Source: Gemmatimonadota bacterium (GTDB lineage Bacteria > JAAXHH01). Taken from it: 17,540 nt of DNA. A model generated the notes under the pieces. It was not told the DNA's origin. It did not search any database and saw only the letters and a list, made by a program, of their open reading frames with translations. Location of the stretch: the NCBI GenBank assembly GCA_026713285.1, contig JAPOOT010000320.1, positions 1 through 17,540 of the forward strand, in the 5' to 3' direction. The translations under genes were made by a program, and so were the position numbers. Positions within the stretch are counted from its first letter, which is position 1. Each line of letters starts with the position of its first letter. Shown one piece after another: positions 1 through 6,369 of the stretch.

Positions 1-489
1 GAAATCACCGTGCTGTTCCTTGTATTCGCCAGGCGGTATGAGCCGGTCCTTCGCTCCGCTGATATGATTGCGCACCGCCTCAGGCGCGAAGCGTTTATCG
101 GATATTTCCAGATCCTTCATCAATCTGCGAATCAGGGCAAGCTGGTCATCGCCGTCATAAATCACGAAATCCCGGCGGAACCCCAGGGTCTCCGCCTCGC
201 GGCGAAGTATCCGCGCTGAAAGGGAATGGAACGTGCCCACCCACTGGGGGACGTCCCCCTGGACGAGCATGCGTTCTATCCGTTCCTTCATCTCCGCGGC
301 CGCCTTGTTCGTGAACGTGACGGCCAGGATGTGAAAGGGATCGATGCCGAGATGTTCGACGAGGTGGGCGATCCGGGAGGTCAACACCCGGGTCTTGCCG
401 CTTCCGGCGCCGGCGAGCACAAGCAGCGGTCCATCTACATGGGTCGCGGCCTTGAGTTGAGCGGGATTCAGTTCGCCAGCGAGGTTCAT
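1..489 (-). CDS. UvrD/PcrA-type superfamily 1 DNA helicase, N-terminal part (cut by window edge)
   Basis: An open frame of 163 codons begins at ATG 489 and runs off the left edge without a stop. It shows the start of domain 1A of a UvrD/PcrA/Rep helicase: NPAQ with Q11 (Q motif), Walker A AGAGSGKT at residues 26-33, motif Ia VTFTNKAAAEMKER at 57-70 and motif Ib GTFHSL at 85-90. These ATP-driven 3'-5' helicases act in nucleotide excision and mismatch repair and in displacing proteins from DNA. Only about a fifth to a quarter of the usual length (650-750 residues) is visible, so PcrA, UvrD and Rep cannot be separated. The Shine-Dalgarno is modest (GGGAAC about 6 nt before ATG). A strong promoter lies upstream on the same strand at 582-611. 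It is transcribed divergently from the GHMP kinase. Confidence 0.93.
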   Translation of the reverse strand, partial: MNLAGELNPAQLKAATHVDGPLLVLAGAGSGKTRVLTSRIAHLVEHLGIDPFHILAVTFTNKAAAEMKERIERMLVQGDVPQWVGTFHSLSARILRREAETLGFRRDFVIYDGDDQLALIRRLMKDLEISDKRFAPEAVRNHISGAKDRLIPPGEYKEQHGDF

Positions 490-581
490 TCACCGTTCCC
501 GAACGGCCGTGTGAAGGGACTGTCTATCCGGACTTGAGCTTGCGTCATCCATCTGGAAACCAAGGTGCGCAGCGCGGAATC

Positions 582-611
582 ATAATACACCCCTGTAAGA
601 GACACTGTCAA
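582..611 (-). promoter_or_regulatory. Sigma-70-type promoter for the helicase gene
   Basis: Reading the minus strand, a perfect -35 TTGACA (611-606) is followed after 18 bases by TATTAT (587-582), five of six matches to the -10 consensus. Transcription would start near 575, leaving a leader of about 85 nt before ATG 489. This is the best sigma-70-like match I found in the window. An inverted repeat GGAACG-N14-CGTTCC (626-651) lies just upstream, between this promoter and the divergent one. Confidence 0.6.
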
Positions 612-664
612 CAGAATCGTGGATCGGAACGTGGGCGTCCGGGGTCGTTCCAGTCAAAGATTCG

Positions 665-692
665 TTGAATATCCGGGCCAGCCCGGTATATT
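665..692 (+). promoter_or_regulatory. Candidate promoter of the GHMP kinase with an embedded inverted repeat
   Basis: TTGAAT (665-670) and TATATT (687-692) are separated by 16 bases, with TATTAT (689-694) as an alternative -10. The spacer holds a perfect inverted repeat, CCGGGC-CA-GCCCGG (673-686), which fills the space between the two boxes and could bind a dimeric repressor. The start would be near 699, about 50 nt before ATG 749. The -35 has only four of six consensus bases, so this is a plausible but unproven promoter. Confidence 0.4.
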
Positions 693-748
693 ATGGCGGA
701 TCGATTTAAACCCGTTTATCCGGAGCAAGAGGCGCAGGAACTCTGTCT

Positions 749-2206
749 ATGCTGGACTGTCTGACGGAAAGCGGAACCGTGTCCGCCGACGTTGAAGCGT
801 TCGAAAACGCCCTGGCATGCTCGCCAGAGAGCCCCCACGGCCCGCTGGGAGCGCGATTCTCCGTCAAAAAACCGATTTACGTGGTCAGGGCTCCCGCGCG
901 GCTGGACTGCATGGGCGGCATTGCGGACTACAGTGGTTCGCTGGTTTGCGAGATGACACTCGACCGGGCCGTTTTGATGGGCATCCAGGCACGGGACGAC
1001 CGGAAGGTGGTCATACACAGCGCGGGCGTCGACGTACTTGGCATGTCGCCGGACGTTACGCTGGCCCTCGACGACCTGACACCCGGTGGAAGTATCGTAG
1101 ACTACGATACCGTAAAACGGAGTTTCTCCCGGACGCCGGAATCGGCCTGGGCAGCTTACGTGGCCGGGGCTTTCAGCGTGTTGCAGGGGGAAAGGCACGT
1201 GGACCGTTTCCCCCACGGCGCCACCATCGTGCTGGTGAGCGACATCCCGCTTCGGGTGGGCGTCTCTTCCTCGGCCGCGCTGGAAATCGCCGCCATGCAG
1301 GGACTGAACCTGCTCTACGGGACCAACCTGGACGGGATGACGCTGGCCGTCCTTTCCCAGAAGGTGGAAAACCACGTGGTCGGCGCGGCCTGCGGCATCA
1401 TGGACCAGGTCACCTGCGCCTTGGGGACCCGGGACTGCCTGCTTTCCCTGTTCTGCCAGCCCCATACCGTCCAGGAACAGATTCCCGTGCCGGAAGGGGT
1501 GCGATTTATCGGTATAAACTCCGGCGTCCGCCGGGAGGTCAAGGGCGCGCGGTATACAAACAGCCGAATCGGCGCGTTCATGGGCCTTGCGATCATACGG
1601 GACAACCTGCGTTCCGGTAACGGAACGGCGTCAAATCCCCGCCTCGGTTACCTGTGCAATCTGTCCACCAGGGAATACGTGGATTTCTACCGATCCCTGC
1701 TGCCATCGAGCATCCTGGGGCGGGAGTTTACGCGGCGGTACGGAACCACGCCCGACCAGGTAACGACCGTTGACCCGGCGGTACGGTACATGGTACGCAG
1801 CCGCGTTGAACACCCGGTTTACGAACACCGCAGGGTGAAAGAATTCACCGAATGCATCCGTTCGGCGGGAACCACGGACAAACCGGGACTTCTCGAGCGG
1901 GCAGGCAGGCTGATGTACGCCTCCGACTGGAGTTACGCGCACCGCTGCGGACTCGGCTGCGCCGAAACGTCCTGGATTGTTCGGGAGATCAGGAAACTGG
2001 GCGTTGAAGCGGGCTTCTATGGCGCCAAGATAACGGGAGGCGGCGCTGGGGGGACGGTCGCCGTAGCCGGAGACGATCGCATGTTCGACCACCTGGACAA
2101 CCTGCTCGAGCGCTACGGTGAATCCACCGGTATCGAGGCACGGCTCTTTACCGGGACTTCGTCGGGCGCATTGGAATTCGGGCACCGAGTCTATCGAATA
2201 ACCTGA
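749..2206 (+). CDS. GHMP-family sugar kinase (L-arabinokinase/galactokinase-like)
   Basis: It is predicted to phosphorylate the anomeric hydroxyl of a sugar using ATP, giving a sugar-1-phosphate in the cytoplasm. All three GHMP motifs are present: the substrate-binding segment RAPARLDCMGGIADYSG at residues 47-63, the ATP-binding loop PLRVGVSSSAALE at 167-179, and GAKITGGGAGGTV at 425-437. CGIMDQ (215-220) supplies the likely catalytic base Asp219, equivalent to the GLMDQ of galactokinases. The MGGIADYSG segment matches the plant L-arabinokinase branch better than galactokinases, which have GEHTDY or GEHIDY. At 485 residues it is longer than galactokinase (about 380-400), with about 45 extra residues before motif 1. 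ATG 749 is the only reasonable start: AGGAA lies 8 nt upstream and an in-frame stop sits at 707. The nucleotidyltransferase follows within 35 nt, so the two are probably one operon. The sugar (arabinose, galactose, glucuronate or other) cannot be fixed from sequence. Confidence 0.88.
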   Translation: MLDCLTESGTVSADVEAFENALACSPESPHGPLGARFSVKKPIYVVRAPARLDCMGGIADYSGSLVCEMTLDRAVLMGIQARDDRKVVIHSAGVDVLGMSPDVTLALDDLTPGGSIVDYDTVKRSFSRTPESAWAAYVAGAFSVLQGERHVDRFPHGATIVLVSDIPLRVGVSSSAALEIAAMQGLNLLYGTNLDGMTLAVLSQKVENHVVGAACGIMDQVTCALGTRDCLLSLFCQPHTVQEQIPVPEGVRFIGINSGVRREVKGARYTNSRIGAFMGLAIIRDNLRSGNGTASNPRLGYLCNLSTREYVDFYRSLLPSSILGREFTRRYGTTPDQVTTVDPAVRYMVRSRVEHPVYEHRRVKEFTECIRSAGTTDKPGLLERAGRLMYASDWSYAHRCGLGCAETSWIVREIRKLGVEAGFYGAKITGGGAGGTVAVAGDDRMFDHLDNLLERYGESTGIEARLFTGTSSGALEFGHRVYRIT

Positions 2207-2240
2207 GCGGGCTGCACCGGATTCGAGGGAGTTGCAGGCG

Positions 2241-3158
2241 TTGAATCGTATTCGAAAAGCGGTCATACCCATTGCGGGACACGGCATCCGCATGATGCCG
2301 GCGACCCGTGCGGTACGCAAAGCGCTGTTTCCCATCGTGGACGACCGCGGACGGGTACGTCCCGTACTTCAGTTGATCATCGAAGAAGCGCTCCACGCGG
2401 AAATCGAGGAAATCGGCCTGGTGATCGCACCGGAAGACAAGGCCCGTATAGGCGCCTACTTCTCGCGGTTGCCCGGTCCGTTAAAAAAAGCAATTGGAAA
2501 TCACGAAGAAATGCTGGAAGCGGCCGAGTTGCCGGGGCGTATTTCAGATAGACTGACCATAATCACCCAGGACCGCCCCGCAGGGCTCGGCGATGCCGTA
2601 CTCCGAACGGAGTCCTGGATCGGCGGCGACCCGTTCCTGGTCATGCTCGGAGACCACCTGTACCTGAGCCGTGAAAAGAGATGCTGTGCGCGCCAGTTGC
2701 TGGACGCCTACGCGGATCTGCAGGCCCCGGTATCGGGTCTGATCCGCAAGTCCGTGGATGCCATCGGACATTTCGGCACGGTTTCAGGTCGTCCCGATCC
2801 CCGGTCGAATGGGCTTTATGCCCTTGACGCCGTGGTGGAAAAACCGGATATAAAACTGGCGCGTGACCGGTTGCGCGTGGAGGGGCTGCCGAAAGATACG
2901 TTTTTCTGCTGGTTTGGCCTGCACGCCATGACGCCTGACATCTTCGACTGCCTGGCGCGGTTGGATAAGGACGGCGCCTCGGATGCCGGAGAACTGCAGC
3001 TGACCGGGGCGCAGGCCATGTTATCGACGCAGCAAACAACCTACGGCCTGGAAATCAACGGCGAGCACTTCGACACGGGCTCGCCGCGTGGATATGTCGA
3101 TGCCGTCACGGCTTTCGCAGATCCCACCGGTTTTTCCGGGAATCCTGACAACCGGTAA
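2241..3158 (+). CDS. GalU-like sugar-1-phosphate nucleotidyltransferase
   Basis: It is predicted to couple a sugar-1-phosphate to an NTP (most likely UTP), releasing pyrophosphate. The order of motifs follows GalU: KAVIPIAGHGIR near the N-terminus, a PATRAVRKALFP lysine region, GLGDAVLRTES, the metal-binding LGDH, VEKPD, FFCWFGLHAMTPDIF, ELQLTGA and FDTGSPRGYVDA. The signature is altered: the usual GLGTR is GHGIR and KEMLP is KALFP, so substrate choice may differ from glucose-1-phosphate. The length, about 305 residues, is normal. The start is uncertain. TTG 2241 sits about 10 nt after GAGGGA (2225-2230), whereas the in-frame TTG 2232 is only one base from it and is unlikely to be used. It follows the GHMP kinase by about 34 nt, which suggests a kinase-pyrophosphorylase salvage pair. 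Its last ten codons lie in the first copy of a 58-bp tandem duplication. Confidence 0.85.
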   Translation: MNRIRKAVIPIAGHGIRMMPATRAVRKALFPIVDDRGRVRPVLQLIIEEALHAEIEEIGLVIAPEDKARIGAYFSRLPGPLKKAIGNHEEMLEAAELPGRISDRLTIITQDRPAGLGDAVLRTESWIGGDPFLVMLGDHLYLSREKRCCARQLLDAYADLQAPVSGLIRKSVDAIGHFGTVSGRPDPRSNGLYALDAVVEKPDIKLARDRLRVEGLPKDTFFCWFGLHAMTPDIFDCLARLDKDGASDAGELQLTGAQAMLSTQQTTYGLEINGEHFDTGSPRGYVDAVTAFADPTGFSGNPDNR

Positions 3159-3242
3159 AACACCGGAACGTGCGCGACCGACCGCCGGTTTTTCCGGGAA
3201 TCCTGACAACCGGTAAAACACCGGAACGTGCGCGACCGACCG
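3127..3242. repeat. Perfect 58-bp tandem duplication across a gene end
   Basis: Positions 3127-3184 and 3185-3242 are identical 58-bp units, and a third copy begins with only CCGG (3243-3246). The first unit holds the last codons and the TAA stop of the nucleotidyltransferase; the second is non-coding. Each unit contains an imperfect inverted repeat, with CCGGTTTTTCCGG pairing to CCGGTAAAACACCGG around a 12-nt loop, so two similar hairpins would lie in tandem in the RNA between this gene and the RraA-fold gene. No U-tract follows on the + strand. Confidence 0.95.
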
Positions 3243-3329
3243 CCGGCCCTAGGGCATTCGAACAGTTAACCCCTTGGCGGCACAGTTCGCCTTTCATTTC
3301 GTTCAAAACGCGAAAAGGAATTCAAGACC

Positions 3330-4046
3330 ATGTCTGTACCGGAAGCTCCATCACGAGAAACACTCGAATCCCTGCTCATACCGAGCACCGCCACGCTGAC
3401 TTCCGTGCTTACGGAGTACGGGCTGTATAACACCTTCATGCAGGACGTAACACCGCTCGAACCCGGCGCGCGCATGGCGGGACCGGCTTTTACTCTGCGG
3501 TACATACCCGGCCGGGAAGACATCACCCACGTACCCGTGGACAATCTGACGGATATGCAGCGCATCGGCATCGAAAGCATTCAGCGGGGCGAAGTGCTCG
3601 TGATCGACGCACGGGGTGATACCCGGGCCGGCGTCATGGGCGACATCCTCGCCACGAGAATCCAGCAGCGCGGGGCCGCGGGGGTCGTCAGCGACGGCGC
3701 ATTCCGGGATACTCCGGCCATCGTGGAGACCGGGATGGCCGCGTACGCCCGGTCCATGAACGCCCACAACAGCAAGAGCATACATTACCCGAGCGACATT
3801 CAGCGTCCCATCGCCTGCGGCGGTGTGGCGGTGTTCCCTGGAGACATCGTCGTGGGTGATACCGAAGGCGTGGTGGTCATTCCGCGCCACCTGGCCGAAG
3901 AAGTGGCGGCCAAGGCCGTCGCGCAGGAAGACCGGGAAGTGTTCATCCTGCAGAAAATCCAGCAGGGACACAGCATCATCGGCGTATACCCGCCGGATGA
4001 GCAAACCCTCGCGGAATACGAGGCGTGGAAGGCGAAAAGGGGCTGA
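3330..4046 (+). CDS. RraA-fold protein, probable HMG/CHA aldolase-type enzyme
   Basis: This 238-residue protein has the RraA/dimethylmenaquinone-methyltransferase-like fold. The family includes RraA, an inhibitor of RNase E, and divalent-metal 4-hydroxy-4-methyl-2-oxoglutarate/4-carboxy-4-hydroxy-2-oxoadipate aldolases that release pyruvate. The aldolase motif D-X20-R-D is present exactly: Asp105 in MGDILATR, then Arg126-Asp127 in DGAFRD. A second conserved stretch, GDIVVGDTEGVVVIP, lies at 171-185. The intact motif favours an enzyme over a plain RraA regulator, but many metabolic RraA-like proteins have no known substrate. ATG 3330 has AGGAA 9 nt upstream. It could be transcribed with the sugar genes, though 171 nt and the duplicated hairpins intervene. 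Its end converges with the MFS-HEAT gene. Confidence 0.82.
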   Translation: MSVPEAPSRETLESLLIPSTATLTSVLTEYGLYNTFMQDVTPLEPGARMAGPAFTLRYIPGREDITHVPVDNLTDMQRIGIESIQRGEVLVIDARGDTRAGVMGDILATRIQQRGAAGVVSDGAFRDTPAIVETGMAAYARSMNAHNSKSIHYPSDIQRPIACGGVAVFPGDIVVGDTEGVVVIPRHLAEEVAAKAVAQEDREVFILQKIQQGHSIIGVYPPDEQTLAEYEAWKAKRG

Positions 4047-4056
4047 ACGCTCAGCC
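4041..4056. terminator. Hairpin formed by two convergent stop codons
   Basis: GGCTGA-ACGC-TCAGCC is a perfect 6-bp inverted repeat with a 4-nt loop. Its left arm carries the TGA stop of the RraA-fold gene (4044-4046) and its right arm the TGA stop of the MFS-HEAT gene on the other strand (4053-4051). Only 4 bp separate the two genes. There is no T-run on either side, so a classical intrinsic terminator is not shown. It may still help to end or stabilise both transcripts. Confidence 0.4.
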
Positions 4057-6366
4057 GGTGGCCAGATCCGCGATGCGTTGCAGGGCCACCACCGCCAGCA
4101 GTCTCTCCTCGGCGTGCAGGGCCCTGTTCCGGCCTTCGGATTCCAGGCCCGACAGTACCCTGTACGCTAGTTCCACCCCTTCCAAACCCGCCGAAGAATC
4201 TCCCGCAGTCGCCGCATCCACGGCAGAAACGTCCGGTAAATCGGTACGCACCGTGCGAAGTACTTCCCGTGCGATCTCGACGAGTTGCTTCAGCATCTCA
4301 CCGGTCTGCTGCCGCTCGAATGCGGCCATCGCCCGGTCGACTGCGGCCGTGTACCGATCCCTCGCATCTCGCTCGACATGTGACCAGCCGCCCAGTTGCC
4401 GGCGGACGGACCGGAATAGCCGTACCGTCGACCGGTCCTGGTTCATCTCACCGGCCTGAAGCAACCGGTACAGGAGATCCGGGGCGCCCAGGAGATGCCC
4501 CGCCGACATGATCAGCACACCGCGTTCGAGACTGGTTTCACTGGTCCTGATGAGGTCCTGAAGCCGGCTCAGGATTCCGGTATTGCCCATCCTGGCCAGC
4601 GTTTCCAGGGTAGACTGGACGATCGCGGGGTCCCGTTCGTGCTCGAGCAAGGCTTCCAGCGCGGTCTCCACGCGCCGGTCCCCGATTCGATCGAGGGCGA
4701 TTACGGCGCTTCGCCGGATGCCGGGGCGTTCATCGTGAAGCAGGGTCACCAGGATGTTGAGGCTGAGCGACGACGGCACCGCGCCCAGGGCCTCCACGGC
4801 CTCCTCGGCAATATCCGACGATGGGCTGCCCACGCATTCGAGCAGTGGGTTCACGGCCTCTTCCGCGCCGATCCGGCTCAGGGACTGTACTGCTTCCCGC
4901 CGCACGTTGCGATCGCTGTCATCCAGCAACGCGATCAACTCGTCCACGGCCAGGTGACTTCCGGTTTCGCCCAGTTCTCGGGCCGCCCGGGCCCGGACCG
5001 ATGGATTGCTGGATTTACCCATGCGCACCAGGTGCCAGAGGGTCGCGATGGGGTTCCCCTTGCGCACCCGGTTGATCACGTCACGGGGAGAAACCTGCGA
5101 ATCGGAGACCAGGCGGGCCATCAGGCCCATGTAGGATATCCGAAGCGCCCCGTTGGCAAGGAAGAGGTATTGCAGTCCCGCGAAGGTGTAGCCGAAGAAG
5201 GATACGGCAGGTATGGAGGTACACAGGTCGGCGGCTATTCCACCGATTATGGCGCCGCACGCCGCGCATCCTCTCGATACCGCGGAGTAGCATCCCAGGA
5301 ACGCGGAGCGGTTGGCCGCCGGGGCCGTTTTGACGATGAGATTGAACCGGGCCGTACCCCATCCCGCGCTCATGCTGCCGCCCCAGATCTGCACCAGCGG
5401 CACCATGACCCAGTAGTTGTCCAGCGTTACGAATCCCCACCCCAGCGGAAAAATGGCCAGTCCCGTGGCGGTAAGCGACATGACCGGCTTGTAACCGTAC
5501 TTGTCCGCCAGGTAGCCCCAGAAGGGATTCATGATGATCGTGGCAATGGTCTGCATGGCCGAGAAAACCGCGATCTGGGCATAGGATACTTCGAGCGTCC
5601 GCAGCATATAGACCGTGAAGAATGGCGCGGCGATCTGGGCGATGACGAGCCGCCCGGAAACCAGGAACATCAATTTGCGAAAAGGAGCGTGCCGGAAGGG
5701 GAGGCGAAGCAACTGGTTCGGCGGGACGCGCTCGCCCCTGCTCTTCTGCGGTTCGGGAATGCGCGACCAGGCCCAGACCCCGAAACCGGAAAAGACCACG
5801 GCCACGATGAATATGATGCTGAAACCCTCCTGCGAGTCGCCCGCGGCGTATGTACTCAGGAAGAATCCCGCGCACAGCGACGTGATCAGGCCGGCGGACG
5901 CCGTCAGGCTGCGCTGGCGCGCGACGAAACGGCCGCGGATCTCGTCGGGAATCAGGTCGGTCAGCCAGGACTGGCGCGCCGGAGAAACCAGGGACATGGC
6001 GGCTTTCGACAGAGCGATGCAGGCGATTAGCGCCAACAGTTGGTTGCCTTCGAAGAAGAGAAAGGGGATGAAGGCGATGGGCAGCCAGAGAGATGAGCTG
6101 ACGCCATTGGCAAGCAGGCACAGCGTTTTGCGCCGGGGCAGGCGTTCGATAAGAAGCGGAGAGAAAGCCTGTAACAACTGGCCGATGGAAATGGAGGCGG
6201 AAATAAAGCCGATCATGGCGCTGGATGCGCCGAGATGCAAGGCGTAACCGGTGGTGTAAACGCCGGTGGTTATCGCGGAATGGACCGACTCGAGCATGCC
6301 GTTCACGTTCCACATGCGCATTCCGCGCGCCGTCTGCAACCGGGTCAGTTTTTTCTCTTGTCGCAC
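4051..6366 (-). CDS. MFS transporter fused to a C-terminal HEAT-repeat domain
   Basis: The protein has 771 residues. Residues 1 to about 412 form a major facilitator-like membrane domain with about 10-12 hydrophobic segments. The cytoplasmic loop DEIRGRFVARQRSL (141-154) and GYLADKYGYKPV (284-295) resemble MFS loop motifs. From about 450 to 630 there are HEAT/PBS-lyase-type repeats, such as NPSVRARAARELGETG, DRNVRREAVQSLSRIG and RPGIRRSAVIALDRIG. A less regular helical tail of about 140 residues follows. HEAT repeats usually bind proteins, so the tail may anchor a partner or regulate transport; the substrate is unknown. Typical MFS proteins are 400-500 residues long. The start is GTG 6366, with GGAG 10 nt upstream inside the end of the SSS gene. 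Only ATC separates it from the SSS stop codon, in the same frame. The two genes are surely co-transcribed. Confidence 0.85.
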   Translation of the reverse strand: MRQEKKLTRLQTARGMRMWNVNGMLESVHSAITTGVYTTGYALHLGASSAMIGFISASISIGQLLQAFSPLLIERLPRRKTLCLLANGVSSSLWLPIAFIPFLFFEGNQLLALIACIALSKAAMSLVSPARQSWLTDLIPDEIRGRFVARQRSLTASAGLITSLCAGFFLSTYAAGDSQEGFSIIFIVAVVFSGFGVWAWSRIPEPQKSRGERVPPNQLLRLPFRHAPFRKLMFLVSGRLVIAQIAAPFFTVYMLRTLEVSYAQIAVFSAMQTIATIIMNPFWGYLADKYGYKPVMSLTATGLAIFPLGWGFVTLDNYWVMVPLVQIWGGSMSAGWGTARFNLIVKTAPAANRSAFLGCYSAVSRGCAACGAIIGGIAADLCTSIPAVSFFGYTFAGLQYLFLANGALRISYMGLMARLVSDSQVSPRDVINRVRKGNPIATLWHLVRMGKSSNPSVRARAARELGETGSHLAVDELIALLDDSDRNVRREAVQSLSRIGAEEAVNPLLECVGSPSSDIAEEAVEALGAVPSSLSLNILVTLLHDERPGIRRSAVIALDRIGDRRVETALEALLEHERDPAIVQSTLETLARMGNTGILSRLQDLIRTSETSLERGVLIMSAGHLLGAPDLLYRLLQAGEMNQDRSTVRLFRSVRRQLGGWSHVERDARDRYTAAVDRAMAAFERQQTGEMLKQLVEIAREVLRTVRTDLPDVSAVDAATAGDSSAGLEGVELAYRVLSGLESEGRNRALHAEERLLAVVALQRIADLATG

Positions 6367-6369
6367 GAT

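Noticed and set aside
716..1465. A 249-codon antisense frame under the sugar kinase
   Set aside because: The kinase has all three GHMP motifs in the opposite strand; the antisense frame has no recognisable feature.
2232..2240. TTG 2232 as the start of the nucleotidyltransferase
   Set aside because: It is one base from the GAGGGA ribosome site; TTG 2241 has proper spacing and lies just before the conserved N-terminal strand.
3127..3246. A CRISPR array
   Set aside because: Only two directly adjacent identical units exist, with no spacers between them and no cas genes nearby.
4495..6030. A 511-codon open frame on the + strand
   Set aside because: It lies wholly opposite the MFS-HEAT gene, has the low-complexity Arg/Gly/His-rich look of a shadow frame, and shows no domain.
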